64,000 nt of DNA from the NCBI GenBank assembly GCA_033813635.1, contig JAPXRI010000009.1, forward strand, positions 11,170 to 75,169, written 5' to 3'. The notes under the pieces are model-generated. The model was not told where the DNA came from and did no database searches. It saw nothing but the letters and a program-made list of their open reading frames with translations. A program made the position numbers and the translations under genes. Source of the stretch: JAPXRI01 sp033813635 (GTDB taxonomy: Bacteria; Bacillota; Clostridia; Oscillospirales; QAMX01). Below are positions 8,542 through 17,100 of the stretch, piece after piece; position 1 is the first letter of the stretch; each line of letters opens with the position of its first letter.

Positions 8542-9468
8542 TTAGCCTATGACTCCTCCGTCCTCTCCGTAACGCCTGTTGTCTTCCATATAAAAATAGG
8601 AGGAAAAGCTTCCGTCCGGGTTGAGGATGATCACACGCGCCCCGCAAGGGCTGACCTTTCCCCTGCCACCCTTTGCGTCCTGGTTGAAGCCCGTGGTTTT
8701 CCCGTAGCACAGCGCGATTCGGTCAAGCCTGCCCGAGTAGTCGTTTCCGTGGTCGTGCCCGCAGAACACCGCCTTCACGGTCCTGTCCTCGCAGAGGGCG
8801 CAGAAAAGCCCGCAGTTAACGAGCGCCGAGCCCTCAGGCGCCAGCCGTGTCCCGATGAAATCCCCGCTTTCCCCCACAATCCGGTACTCCGGCAGCGGGA
8901 TATGGCAGAACACATAGGAATGATAGCTGTCGTACAGGCTCTCGAATTCCCTCGCGGTGCGTCTGAACCAGTCCACCTGCGAAAAATCGCCGCACGCGAG
9001 GCCCTTCAGCCCCCCGTACTTCCGCGCCGGGCTGTTGTCGAAGAAATAAAACACATATTTCGGCTCGCCGTTTTTGTCGGCGACGGTAACGGTGTAATTC
9101 CCGTTCCCGCTCACCGCCGGATCCCCAGGCAGATACAGGCACCGCTCGCTGTTCATCAGGATTTTCTCAAGCACGGCGGGCTTTTTTACGTAGTCTCTGT
9201 CGTGATTGCCGAAGCAAAACGCCCAGGGAAGCCCTACAGAGTCCATATACGCGCAGAAATCCGCATAGATCTGCTCGCTTTTCGGGCTCCACACCAGATC
9301 CCCGGTGACGACGGCCATGTCCGGCTTTTCGTCCCTTATCGCGTCCGATACCAGCTTTTCCGTTAGACGGCGGAATTTCTGCCCGTAGCGGAGCGACAGG
9401 TGCAGATCGGTGAACTGGATGAGCTTCAAAGGCCGCGAGATGTCAAATTCAATCGTTTTGTTTGTCAT
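8542..9468 (-). CDS. Calcineurin-like metallophosphoesterase (paralogue 1)
   Basis: Metal-dependent phosphoesterase of 308 residues, without signal peptide. The full motif series is visible: TDLHLS (Asp21, His23), GDLVWS (about 56-61), FGNHDRDY (about 92), CHIPLPEY and GHDHGNDY. The fold is the YkuE/Icc-type calcineurin family. Whether it acts on phosphoproteins, nucleotides or lipids cannot be told. It is a clear paralogue of the next gene upstream (shared ITDLHLT, GNHD, FFHIPLPEY and GHDHTNDYIG blocks), so the pair arose by tandem duplication. It is separated by 15 bases from its paralogue and by 2 bases from rodA, which indicates one transcript and possibly a cell-envelope role. Confidence 0.85.
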   Translation of the reverse strand: MTNKTIEFDISRPLKLIQFTDLHLSLRYGQKFRRLTEKLVSDAIRDEKPDMAVVTGDLVWSPKSEQIYADFCAYMDSVGLPWAFCFGNHDRDYVKKPAVLEKILMNSERCLYLPGDPAVSGNGNYTVTVADKNGEPKYVFYFFDNSPARKYGGLKGLACGDFSQVDWFRRTAREFESLYDSYHSYVFCHIPLPEYRIVGESGDFIGTRLAPEGSALVNCGLFCALCEDRTVKAVFCGHDHGNDYSGRLDRIALCYGKTTGFNQDAKGGRGKVSPCGARVIILNPDGSFSSYFYMEDNRRYGEDGGVIG

Positions 9469-9483
9469 ATCCGTATCCCTTTA

Positions 9484-10428
9484 TTAGGCTTTTTGTTCCG
9501 GCCTGTGCCCGGGCTGTTCGGTGACCCTTTCCCCGCCCTCGAGGTAGAGATAGGTCTCGAAATTCTGCCGCCATTTGGCGGGCAAAACGATTATGCGCGC
9601 TCCGCGCCTGAAGTCGTCCGGCCCGTAAGCTCCCCTGCCCGCCTGGTCTGTATAGCCCGTCACGCGCCCGTACGCCAGCCGGACGCCGAAAAGCTCTCCG
9701 ATATAGTCGTTTGTGTGGTCGTGTCCGGCGAATACCCCTTTGACATACCCGTCCTCCACAAGGGTGCAGAAGAGACCGGAGTTGTAGACCGGCGAACACA
9801 CGCCCTCGTTTTTCTGCCCGAAGCAGAGCTTTTCGTTCCACACCTCGTTGTACTCCGGCAGCGGGATATGGAAAAAGAACAGCGCGTAGGGAATGCCGCC
9901 GCTTTTCGTGTTGCTCCTTATCCGCGACTCCCTGACCCATTTGATCTGCGAATGGTCTATGTACGCGTAGGTCTCTTTGCCTTTTCTCCTCAAATAATCC
10001 CCCGAATCCAGCATATACAGAACCCAGGTCAGCCGGTTTTTGCCGGCGTAGAGATTTATCGTGTAATTTCCGTCCCCGGCGACGCTCTCGTCGCCCCTTT
10101 CGTAGATGCAATACTCCGCCTCCGAGAGCACCTTTTCAAGCACAGGCGCCGCCTCGCCGAATTCCCTGTCGTGGTTTCCGAAGGTAAACGCCCATAAAAG
10201 CTTTCTCTTGTCCATGAAATCGCAGAAATCCTTGAGTGTCTGGGCGGCCGAGGCGGACATCACCAGATCCCCGGTGACGGCGAACAGATCCGGCTTCTCG
10301 TTTTCCGCTATCTCCTCGATCAGCGAGAGCGTCTTTTGCTCCGGCCCGTCGTCGCGGAGATGGGTTAGGTGCAGGTCGGTGAGCTGGGCAATCTTGAAAA
10401 ACTCCCTGTCGCTAAAGCTTAAATCCAT
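9484..10428 (-). CDS. Calcineurin-like metallophosphoesterase (paralogue 2)
   Basis: Second tandem metallophosphoesterase, 314 residues. The start at 10428 (MDLSFSDREFF) is preferred over the longer 10458 option because AAAGGA lies 7 bases before it. Motifs: LTDLHLTHL (Asp18, His20), GDLVMSAS, FGNHDREF, FHIPLPEY and AGHDHTNDYIG. All metal-ligand positions of the family are kept. It is the first gene of a probable three-gene operon with its paralogue and rodA, behind a promoter that overlaps a 10-bp inverted repeat. Like its partner it lacks a signal sequence or membrane helix. The physiological substrate is unknown. Confidence 0.85.
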   Translation of the reverse strand: MDLSFSDREFFKIAQLTDLHLTHLRDDGPEQKTLSLIEEIAENEKPDLFAVTGDLVMSASAAQTLKDFCDFMDKRKLLWAFTFGNHDREFGEAAPVLEKVLSEAEYCIYERGDESVAGDGNYTINLYAGKNRLTWVLYMLDSGDYLRRKGKETYAYIDHSQIKWVRESRIRSNTKSGGIPYALFFFHIPLPEYNEVWNEKLCFGQKNEGVCSPVYNSGLFCTLVEDGYVKGVFAGHDHTNDYIGELFGVRLAYGRVTGYTDQAGRGAYGPDDFRRGARIIVLPAKWRQNFETYLYLEGGERVTEQPGHRPEQKA

Positions 10429-10548
10429 ATCCGTTTCCTTTACTGCAATATGCTGCATTATACATTAGGCGCAACGCGCGCAGCGGTATAATTTTCCATC
10501 AATAGGCGGTTGCCGCGTTAAGCGGCGAGCCGTTGGATATCAAGACGT

Positions 10549-10573
10549 ATAATAGCCGATTTGCGGCTATTAT
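10549..10573. promoter_or_regulatory. 10-bp inverted repeat over the -10 box, possible operator
   Basis: Two perfect 10-base arms (10549-10558 and 10564-10573, ATAATAGCCG and its complement) are separated by ATTTG. The right arm covers the -10 box of the minus-strand promoter. Both arms contain TATAAT-like sequence. It may bind a dimeric repressor or form a leader hairpin. Confidence 0.45.
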
Positions 10574-10597
10574 ACCATAATAAGAGCTCCAAAGCAA
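10569..10597 (-). promoter_or_regulatory. Promoter for phosphoesterase-rodA operon
   Basis: Read on the minus strand: TTGCTT at 10597-10592, a 17-base spacer and TATAAT at 10574-10569. It precedes the phosphoesterase start at 10428 by about 140 bases. Confidence 0.6.
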
Positions 10598-10630
10598 ACG
10601 TTCCGGCCCACGAAACGAAGGCCGGAACGT
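10598..10630. terminator. Intrinsic terminator of sulfatase-ABC operon
   Basis: An 11-bp perfect stem (10598-10608 with 10620-10630) lies 15 bases beyond the stop of the last permease gene. The minus-strand transcript continues TTTGCTTT; the plus strand has a longer T-rich tail. It probably stops transcription of the ABC operon just before the next promoter. Confidence 0.75.
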
Positions 10631-10644
10631 ATTTTTGCTTTTTT

Positions 10645-11508
10645 TCAGCCCTTGATGCTGCCCGCCAGAATCCCCCTGACGAAGTACTTCTGCGCGAACA
10701 CGAAAACGACGTAGATCGGAAGGCTAACCAGAATCGTCGCCGCCATCAGAAGATTCCACTCGGTCCCGCTCTCGTTGTTGAAAAGCGCCAGCGCAAGCTG
10801 AACCGTCTTCATCGAGTCGGAGTTGGTCATCACCAGCGGCCAGGTGTACTCGTTCCACGTGCCGGTAAACTTCAAAACGGCGAGCGACGCCAGCACAGGC
10901 GTCCCCAGCGGCAGATAGATTCTGAAAAACGCCCGGAACCGCCCGCAGCCGTCCATCTCCGCCGCGTCGTCGAGCTCCTTGGGGAAGCCGACGAAAAACT
11001 GCCTGCAGAGGAAAACGCCGAAGGAACCGGCTATAAACGGGATAATCAGCCCGGCGTAGGAGTTGATCAGCCCCCTGCCGCCCTCGCCCAGGATGTTGTT
11101 TCCTCCAGCCAGCGGGAAGCCCCTGAGCATCGAGAACACCGGAATCATCGTCACCTGCGGCGGGATCATCATGCCGATCAGGATCAGGATGAACAGCGCG
11201 TCCCGGAATTTGAAATTGATCCTCGCGAACACGTAGCCCGCCATCGAGTTGATGACCAGGCTCACCGCCACCGTAACGGAGGTGACGAGGAGCGAGTTGA
11301 GAAAATACCTGCCCCAGGCTCCGGTTTTCATCGCGGCGGCGTAGTTTGAAAACATCAGCTTCGCCGGGATGAGGGACGGCCTTGTGGCATAGACCTCGCT
11401 CATCGTCTGAAGGGAGATCGAGAGCATTACTATAAACGGGAATAGAATCACCGCGCAGAGCAGTACTGTGACGGCGATAGAAACAGCCTTAAACACCCTG
11501 TCGCCCAT
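10645..11508 (-). CDS. Carbohydrate ABC transporter permease (MalG type)
   Basis: Inner-membrane permease of a CUT1-family sugar importer, 287 residues and about six helices. The cytoplasmic EAA loop reads ELDDAAEMDGCGRFRAFFRI, and the protein ends with a short basic tail (ILAGSIKG) typical of MalG-type subunits. It is the last gene of the AraC-sulfatase-ABC operon and begins 2 bases after the stop of its MalF-type partner. No ATPase gene is present, so a shared MsmX-like ATPase encoded elsewhere probably energises it. The substrate is inferred from the operon to be a sugar or oligosaccharide released from a sulfated glycan. Confidence 0.92.
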   Translation of the reverse strand: MGDRVFKAVSIAVTVLLCAVILFPFIVMLSISLQTMSEVYATRPSLIPAKLMFSNYAAAMKTGAWGRYFLNSLLVTSVTVAVSLVINSMAGYVFARINFKFRDALFILILIGMMIPPQVTMIPVFSMLRGFPLAGGNNILGEGGRGLINSYAGLIIPFIAGSFGVFLCRQFFVGFPKELDDAAEMDGCGRFRAFFRIYLPLGTPVLASLAVLKFTGTWNEYTWPLVMTNSDSMKTVQLALALFNNESGTEWNLLMAATILVSLPIYVVFVFAQKYFVRGILAGSIKG

Positions 11509-11510
11509 GC

Positions 11511-12425
11511 TTACGCCGCCCCTTCCTCGGAGCGCTTTTTAAACATGAAGAAGTTCACAAGCGTCACCGAAAAAATGATCAGGAACAATATTACGGACAT
11601 CGCCGCGGCGTAGCCCATGCGGAAATCGTTGAACGCCCGCATGTAGATCTGGTATACCACCGTCGAGGTGGAGGTCATCGGCCCGCCCTGGGTCATGATG
11701 TTGATCTGCTCAAAGGTCTTGAACGCCTCGATGCAGTTTGTCACAAACACGAAAAAGGTGACCGGCGCGATCTGCGGAAGCGTGATCTTCAGGTGCTTCT
11801 GGAGCGTGCTCGCCCCGTCGACGGTCGCTGCCTCATAGAGCTCGTTCGGGATCGCCGACAGCCCCGCCAGATAGATGATCAGCACGTAGCCGAGATTCTT
11901 CCATACGTTGATGAATATCAGCGACGGCAGCGCGTATTTCGGGTTGTCCAGCCAGTACGGCGGCGAGGACACCCCGAGGGCCGCGAGGATTTTGTTGATA
12001 TACCCAGTGGAGGGGTCCAGCAGGAACAGCCACAACAGCGACACGGCCACCATGCTGGTGGCGTAGGGAAAAATCAGCGCCGTCCGGGAGGCCTTGACAA
12101 GCCGGGAGCGGCGGTTCAGCATCACCGACACCGCAAGGCCCAGAAAAGTGAGAAAGATCACGCTGAAAAGCGCGTATACCGCCGTGTTTTTCAGCGAGAC
12201 GAGAAACCATCTGTCCCGAAAAAGCTCCCTGTAGTTTTTCATGCCCGCAAAGGAGTATTCCGAGCCGAAATGGAAATCGGTAAAGCTGTAGTAGAGGTTT
12301 TTCGCGACCGGATAGAGCACGAAGAGTAAAAAGAACAGTAAAAACGGCGACAGCATCAGATACGCGGACAGATTTTCCCGCCTGGCTCTTTCGGACAGTT
12401 TTCCGTTTTTACGTAAGCTCCGCAA
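11511..12425 (-). CDS. Carbohydrate ABC transporter permease (MalF/UgpA type)
   Basis: First permease subunit of the CUT1 importer, 304 residues with six predicted helices. The N-terminal basic stretch before LSAYLMLSPFLLFFLLF is typical of UgpA/LacF. The EAA loop is ELYEAATVDGASTLQKHLKI. It lies between the binding-protein gene (23 bases upstream) and the MalG-type gene (2 bases downstream), in the standard order for such systems. It forms a heterodimeric channel with the next gene product. Specificity cannot be derived from this subunit. Confidence 0.92.
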   Translation of the reverse strand: MRSLRKNGKLSERARRENLSAYLMLSPFLLFFLLFVLYPVAKNLYYSFTDFHFGSEYSFAGMKNYRELFRDRWFLVSLKNTAVYALFSVIFLTFLGLAVSVMLNRRSRLVKASRTALIFPYATSMVAVSLLWLFLLDPSTGYINKILAALGVSSPPYWLDNPKYALPSLIFINVWKNLGYVLIIYLAGLSAIPNELYEAATVDGASTLQKHLKITLPQIAPVTFFVFVTNCIEAFKTFEQINIMTQGGPMTSTSTVVYQIYMRAFNDFRMGYAAAMSVILFLIIFSVTLVNFFMFKKRSEEGAA

Positions 12426-12448
12426 CGCTGCCGCCGCCCCTTTCGATG

Positions 12449-13696
12449 TTATTTGCCCGCGTTCACGATCTCCTGCTCAAGCTTGGCCTGAGCTTCCGCA
12501 AGCGCCGCCGCGGGGTCTGCGCCGTTCTCCACGGCCTGCACAAGCTCGTTTCTGACCGTCTGGAAGCTCGTAGACCAGGTTACTATCGGCATGCCTATAC
12601 CGTTCTCCACGCACGCGGCCCTGACGGCGTTGAACTCGTCAAGCCCGGAATACTGATCGACCAGCGAATCCAGCACCACGGGCACCTTCAGGTCCTGCGC
12701 GCGCTTTAAAACCACGCTCTGGGAGAGTGTGTATGAGATAAAGTCAAACGCAGCGTCCGGATTCTTACAGTCCTTGCCGATGAAGAGCAGCCTGCAGCCG
12801 GAGAACGTCATCTGCGCTTTGCCCGTATTGGACGGGGGCAGAGCGATCGCCACCTTGCCCGCGTAGTCCGGGTTTGAGAGCATCGACAAAAGCTTTACGT
12901 TGTCAATCAGCGTCATCGCGGCGTTGCCGGTCATGAACGGGTTTGTTTCGTTGCTGTTGTAGGGGATGCTGACGTCGTTCACGATCCCCGCGAGAAACTC
13001 CAGCGCCTCAAGGTTTTCGGGGGTGTTCAGCGTGGGCGCGCCGTCGTCCCCCACAAAGCCGCCGCCGTTGCCGTAGGCGAACACGTCGTACTCCACGAGG
13101 TTTCCGCCCGAGGTCGGGAACGCGAAGCCCGCGCGGGTAATCGTCCCGTTTTCCTTGACGGTCAGCAGCCTTGCGTACTCCTCCAGCTCCTCCCAGGTGG
13201 TCGGGGGGGCGCTGATGCCGGCCTGCTCGAACAGGTCGGTGCGGTACGCGAACACATAGGGCGCGGGCATGTAGGCCAGCCCGTAGACCTCATCTTTGTA
13301 GGTCCCGAGGCTGACGAGCTGATCCATCAGATCGTCCTTACCGGACCAGCTGTTGTAGTAATCGGTGAGCGGGATGTACTGCCCCGCCTCCGCCCTGCTC
13401 GCGATTGAGAGAATGCCGTGTCCGATGATGTCCGGGCCGGAATTCGCGGAGAACAGGTTCGTGAGCTTGGTGTCCATGTCGGAGCCGATCGCCGCGTCGT
13501 CGTAGCTGATCACCACGTCCGGGTGGTCGGCCTCGTAGGCGTCGATCACCGAGAGCCAGAAGGTCTTTTCCGCCTCGTCGTTGCCGAGCCTTAAAAACGA
13601 GAGCTTAATTTTGTCGTTTCCGCCGCCGGACGAACAGCCAAACAGCGCCGCGAGCACCGCGCAGAGAAGACAGAGCGCGAGAATTTTCTTTTTCAT
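12449..13696 (-). CDS. Sugar ABC transporter substrate-binding lipoprotein
   Basis: Family 1 extracellular solute-binding protein of 415 residues. It starts with a lipoprotein signal peptide: basic MKKK, a hydrophobic core and the lipobox AALFGC at about 16-21, followed by a glycine-serine linker. The body shows the periplasmic-binding fold typical of CUT1 sugar receptors (ISYDDAAIGSDMDTKL, PDIIGHG, YAMPAPYVFAYR-like region). It captures the substrate outside the membrane and delivers it to the two downstream permeases. It lies 17 bases from the sulfatase gene, in the same operon, pointing to a desulfated or sulfated sugar as ligand, which is inference. Confidence 0.93.
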   Translation of the reverse strand: MKKKILALCLLCAVLAALFGCSSGGGNDKIKLSFLRLGNDEAEKTFWLSVIDAYEADHPDVVISYDDAAIGSDMDTKLTNLFSANSGPDIIGHGILSIASRAEAGQYIPLTDYYNSWSGKDDLMDQLVSLGTYKDEVYGLAYMPAPYVFAYRTDLFEQAGISAPPTTWEELEEYARLLTVKENGTITRAGFAFPTSGGNLVEYDVFAYGNGGGFVGDDGAPTLNTPENLEALEFLAGIVNDVSIPYNSNETNPFMTGNAAMTLIDNVKLLSMLSNPDYAGKVAIALPPSNTGKAQMTFSGCRLLFIGKDCKNPDAAFDFISYTLSQSVVLKRAQDLKVPVVLDSLVDQYSGLDEFNAVRAACVENGIGMPIVTWSTSFQTVRNELVQAVENGADPAAALAEAQAKLEQEIVNAGK

Positions 13697-13713
13697 GTTA
13701 ATGCTCCTAATTA

Positions 13714-15138
13714 TCAGAGTTTTTTATTGTCGGCGAGCTGGCGGTCTAGCCAGCCGCTTTTAACAAACAGATCCCCCTGTTCCTTGAGTACCGCCAGCAG
13801 CTTTTTGCGCATCGCGGCTATCCGCTCCGCGTGCTCCGGCGAGGAAATCAGGTTTTTCTTTTCTCCCGGATCGTTCTCAAGGTCGTAGAACTCGTCGATG
13901 TCGGTGAAATTCCAGATGTATTTAAACCGGCGGTCCCTGAGCATCCGCTGGTTGTAGAAGCCGAATTGCTGCCCGTTCGACGAGGCGTTGATCTCCTGCC
14001 GCCAGTTTTCCGGGCGCTCACCCCGCAACAGCGGAGCGAGAGAGACGCCCTGGGCCTTCGCGGACTCCGCCCCGAAAAGCTCGTCGATTGTCGGCGCAAG
14101 GTCCAGCCCGGAGGAGACAAGCTCCTTCACCACCGCGCCCTTTCCGATCCCCGGCCCGGACATGATGAACGGCACCTTGACCACGTCGTCGTAGAGCACA
14201 TAGTGCTTGTCAATCATCCCGTGGCTCCCGCACATGTCCCCGTGGTCCGAGGTGTAGAGGATTATCGTATTGGAGAGCTGGCCGCAGTCCTTTAGCGCTT
14301 TCAGGATAATGCCGACGCTGTCGTCTATCTGGCTGACCATGCCGTAATAGCGCGCGATCGGTTCGGCCCAGTCGCCAAAGCCCATTTTTTCCAGCCCCCA
14401 GCTGTAGAGCTGCTGCTTTTGAATATAGGGCTTGCCCTCAAACGTGTCGCCGACCCCGTCCCAGGGCTCGATATCCCCCGCGCTGTACATCGAGGCGAAG
14501 GGCTCCGACGGCTCGCAGGGCAGATGTGGCTCGCAGTAGTCGACCCGGATATGCCAGGGTCCGCCCTTTTCAGAATACTCCGCGATGGTCTCCGCGGCCT
14601 TCCGCGCGAGGTAATGGGTTCTTGAGTCGGCGAGGGCGATATCGCTTTTCCCGCCGAACCAGTCAAAACGCCTGCGCTTTGGGTATTTTTCTCTTATCAT
14701 CTCGTCGTGCTCGCGGAAATCCACGTACTTGTCGTAGCCGAAATCCTTAGGCCCGTAATCCTTCGCGCCCTCCCACTTTCCGAGAAACGCGGTCCGATAC
14801 CCCGCTGCCTTGAGCTTTTCCGGCCAGTAGCCTCCCGGGGCGAGGGGCGCCGCGTGAAAGAATCCCGGGTTCCAGAACGCTCCGTAGCTGTCCGGGTTCT
14901 TTCCGCAGATCAGCGACTGCCGCGCCGGCGTGCAGACCGGCAGCGGCGTGAACGCGTTTTCAAACCGGGCGCCGCTTTCCGCCAGCGCGTCGAGGTTCGG
15001 CGTTTTTATCCTGAATTTCCCCGCGCAGCCCAGCGCGTCCGCCCTATGCTGGTCGGCTACTATCATAAGGAAATTATAATTTCCTCGAAAATCAACATTT
15101 TCTCGAAAGTTATAATTTTTCTGATTGTTTTTATCCAT
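13714..15138 (-). CDS. Sulfatase (formylglycine-dependent, Cys type)
   Basis: Type I sulfatase of 474 residues that should hydrolyse sulfate esters, likely on carbohydrate. The active-site motif CTPAR (Cys69 to Arg73) is the classical C-x-P-x-R sequence whose cysteine is oxidised to formylglycine. Other ligand segments are VADQHRADALG near the N-terminus and YTSDHGDMCGSHGM in the middle. No maturase gene is in the window, so activation must come from elsewhere. No signal peptide is visible, hence the enzyme is probably cytoplasmic and acts on imported sugars. The first 25 codons are AT-rich and contain repeated NYNF coding units. It lies between the AraC regulator and the binding-protein gene. 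Confidence 0.92.
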   Translation of the reverse strand: MDKNNQKNYNFRENVDFRGNYNFLMIVADQHRADALGCAGKFRIKTPNLDALAESGARFENAFTPLPVCTPARQSLICGKNPDSYGAFWNPGFFHAAPLAPGGYWPEKLKAAGYRTAFLGKWEGAKDYGPKDFGYDKYVDFREHDEMIREKYPKRRRFDWFGGKSDIALADSRTHYLARKAAETIAEYSEKGGPWHIRVDYCEPHLPCEPSEPFASMYSAGDIEPWDGVGDTFEGKPYIQKQQLYSWGLEKMGFGDWAEPIARYYGMVSQIDDSVGIILKALKDCGQLSNTIILYTSDHGDMCGSHGMIDKHYVLYDDVVKVPFIMSGPGIGKGAVVKELVSSGLDLAPTIDELFGAESAKAQGVSLAPLLRGERPENWRQEINASSNGQQFGFYNQRMLRDRRFKYIWNFTDIDEFYDLENDPGEKKNLISSPEHAERIAAMRKKLLAVLKEQGDLFVKSGWLDRQLADNKKL

Positions 15139-15158
15139 CGCGGTATACCCCCGGCGCT

Positions 15159-16037
15159 CTACAGCTTCGAGCAGCTGTTTTTATATTCGCTCGGCGTGAC
15201 GCCGGTGAACGACTTGAACTCGCGTGAAAAATGGCTTAAATGCTTGTACCCGACGGCGGCCGAAATATCGCTTAAATTCTCCGCCGAGTCGCAGCGGATG
15301 ATGTTCATTGCCCGGGCGAGCCGGTAGCTCCGCAGAAACACGGCCGGGCTCAGGCCCATTATCTTTTTGAACTGCCGGGACAGGTAATCCGGCGAGATGT
15401 CGAGGTGGGCCGCCATTTTATTTAAATCGATATCCTCGGCGTAATTCTGCTCTATGTACTTAAGTATTTTCACCACGTAATTGATATACGCCTTCTCCGA
15501 CGGGTTCGTAGCGTAATGGCCGGCGTAATACCTTGAAAAAAGCGTGATAAACTGGTATAAAAGCGCGTTTTGAACCAGCTCCCAGCCGAGCTGCTTTTGC
15601 CTTTGCTCCTCGACCATCCTGTCGAGCACCGAGGTAATCCGCATCCTCTCGGCGGTGTCAAGCCTTATCCTTATCCATTCCTGATTCTTATGGCCGTTGT
15701 TCCCGCCGAAAATGCTGTCGAGTCCGGGCATCGCGGATAATTCCGGCAGCTTATCCGCCACCGCTTCCCGGGTGAAAATACAGTTGTACACCTTCGTATA
15801 ATGCAGGCCTGTGTACGCATGCGGGACCCCGGGACAGATCGCGAACATATCCCCCTCGGTCAGAATCGTCGTGCTCTCTCCGTAGTAGTGGACCGTGAAG
15901 CCCTCCTCCACGTAGACGAACTCGTAGAAATCATGTGCGTGCATATTGATCTGAGTGCTGTGGCAGCACTCGATCACCGTGATTGCCGAGTCCGGCGAAT
16001 TTTTAATCTCGTTGTAATTCAGCATGTCGTAATTCAT
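15159..16037 (-). CDS. AraC family transcriptional regulator
   Basis: DNA-binding regulator of 292 residues. The N-terminal half is a cupin-like sensor (STQINMHAHDFYEFVYVEEG, then EGDMFAICPGVPHAY). The C-terminal 100 residues form two helix-turn-helix units: MAAHLDISPDYLSRQFKK and ISAAVGYKHLSHFSREFKS, followed by the conserved G-x-T-P-x-x-Y (GVTPSEYK). It is the first gene of the sulfatase-ABC operon, so it most likely activates that operon in response to the transported sugar. Its promoter region carries a palindrome over the -35 box that could be an autoregulatory site. Confidence 0.93.
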   Translation of the reverse strand: MNYDMLNYNEIKNSPDSAITVIECCHSTQINMHAHDFYEFVYVEEGFTVHYYGESTTILTEGDMFAICPGVPHAYTGLHYTKVYNCIFTREAVADKLPELSAMPGLDSIFGGNNGHKNQEWIRIRLDTAERMRITSVLDRMVEEQRQKQLGWELVQNALLYQFITLFSRYYAGHYATNPSEKAYINYVVKILKYIEQNYAEDIDLNKMAAHLDISPDYLSRQFKKIMGLSPAVFLRSYRLARAMNIIRCDSAENLSDISAAVGYKHLSHFSREFKSFTGVTPSEYKNSCSKL

Positions 16038-16092
16038 GCGAAAGGCCCCCCGCTCCGCGTCGCTGCCGGATATGATGCCTTAAAGCATAACT

Positions 16093-16121
16093 ATTATATC
16101 TGCCCCCGGCGCATTGCGCAA
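16093..16121 (-). promoter_or_regulatory. Promoter of AraC-sulfatase-ABC operon
   Basis: On the minus strand: TTGCGC at 16121-16116, a 17-base spacer and TATAAT at 16098-16093. A perfect 10-bp palindrome, ATTGCGCAAT at 16113-16122, covers the -35 hexamer and is a candidate operator. Confidence 0.6.
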
Positions 16122-16211
16122 TAGTTAATTTATATATTTCCGTCCACGGGGTTCTCGTTTAGAAGCGCATTCCGGGTTTAGTCAAATGCGGTTGAAAATA
16201 TATAAACAAAA

Positions 16212-16254
16212 ACACCGCGGCCGGGATTTATACATTTCCCGCCGCAGCGCTCGA
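16212..16254 (-). terminator. Probable terminator after sugar isomerase gene
   Basis: GC-rich imperfect hairpin (GCGGC-GGGA paired with TCCC-GGCCGC) followed on the minus strand by GTGTTTTTG. It lies just beyond the stop of the isomerase gene and before the araC promoter. Confidence 0.55.
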
Positions 16255-16263
16255 AAGAGCCGT

Positions 16264-17100
16264 TTATTTTGCCTGCTCCGCTTGTTTGTCGAATTCCAGC
16301 GCAATATCCCGCACTTTCGCGCAGTTTTCGCTGTTTACGTATTCCAGAATGAACGGAACTCCCTCGGTGTTCTCATGGTAAAGGGAGAAGAATTTTACCC
16401 AATCGATGTCCCCCTCGCCAAGATTCCTGCCGTAGGTGTCGTTCACCCTCCTGTCTTTTCCGTGAAAATAGGCCACGTGCGGGGAGAGATATTTGAACAT
16501 ATCCTCCTCGTCGGAATTTGCGATCAGGTTCGCTGGATCGAGGAGGATTTTAAGCCTTGGCGAGCCCAGCTGCGAGATAAAATCCCGCGTGCGCTTCGCG
16601 CTCGGCGTCAGGTCGAGAAGGCAGGGCTCGAAGGCGATATAGACGCCGTGCTTTTCCGCGATCTCGCAGAGCCTCGCCATATTCTTTTGAAAATAGGCGT
16701 AATCCTTTTCGTAGGTGTCCGTGTTTATACCCCGCCTGCCCGGAACAAAGCCGTTTTCCGTCGACACGTATTTGATGCCGTTGTCCGCGGCGATCTCAAT
16801 ATGCCGCTCGAAAAACCTAAAATTCCCGTTGAGAGCGTCCTCATCCGGCTCAATCAGGTTTGAAAAGGCCCCGACGGAGACGACCTTGATCCCCCGGCTT
16901 TCGAACTCTTTGACTATTTTAGACGCCTTCGCGGCGGTCAGCGCGCTCATGTCCTTTCTGCCGTTATAGGCCCAGTAGTCCGCGTCCGAAAAAGTAAAGC
17001 ACAGTTCAGTCGAAAAAAATCCGAGCCCGGCCATCCGGCTCGCGCATTCCTCGGCGCTCATCCCCGAAAAGCTCCTTGTTACAACGCCCACCTCGAGCAT
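16264..17100 (-). CDS. Sugar phosphate isomerase/epimerase (AP endonuclease 2 fold)
   Basis: TIM-barrel protein of 278 residues of the xylose-isomerase-like superfamily (COG1082). The metal-site acidic and histidine residues are recognisable: VYIAFEPCLLD (Glu), ILLDPANLI (Asp), YFHGKDRR (His) and FILEYVNSE (terminal Glu). Members interconvert ketoses, inososes or phosphorylated sugars. The start at 17100 has AAGGAG 8 bases upstream. It is probably translationally linked to the frameshifted unknown gene just upstream, whose frame overlaps it by 22 bases. Its position between the sulfatase operon and the GH127-like gene suggests a role in metabolising the released sugar. Confidence 0.8.
   Translation of the reverse strand: MLEVGVVTRSFSGMSAEECASRMAGLGFFSTELCFTFSDADYWAYNGRKDMSALTAAKASKIVKEFESRGIKVVSVGAFSNLIEPDEDALNGNFRFFERHIEIAADNGIKYVSTENGFVPGRRGINTDTYEKDYAYFQKNMARLCEIAEKHGVYIAFEPCLLDLTPSAKRTRDFISQLGSPRLKILLDPANLIANSDEEDMFKYLSPHVAYFHGKDRRVNDTYGRNLGEGDIDWVKFFSLYHENTEGVPFILEYVNSENCAKVRDIALEFDKQAEQAK

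Noticed and set aside
8540..8710. Upstream 57-codon extension of rodA
   Set aside because: It lies inside the preceding phosphoesterase gene, is Arg/Gly/Gln-rich and has no membrane character; the start 2 bases after that gene fits better.
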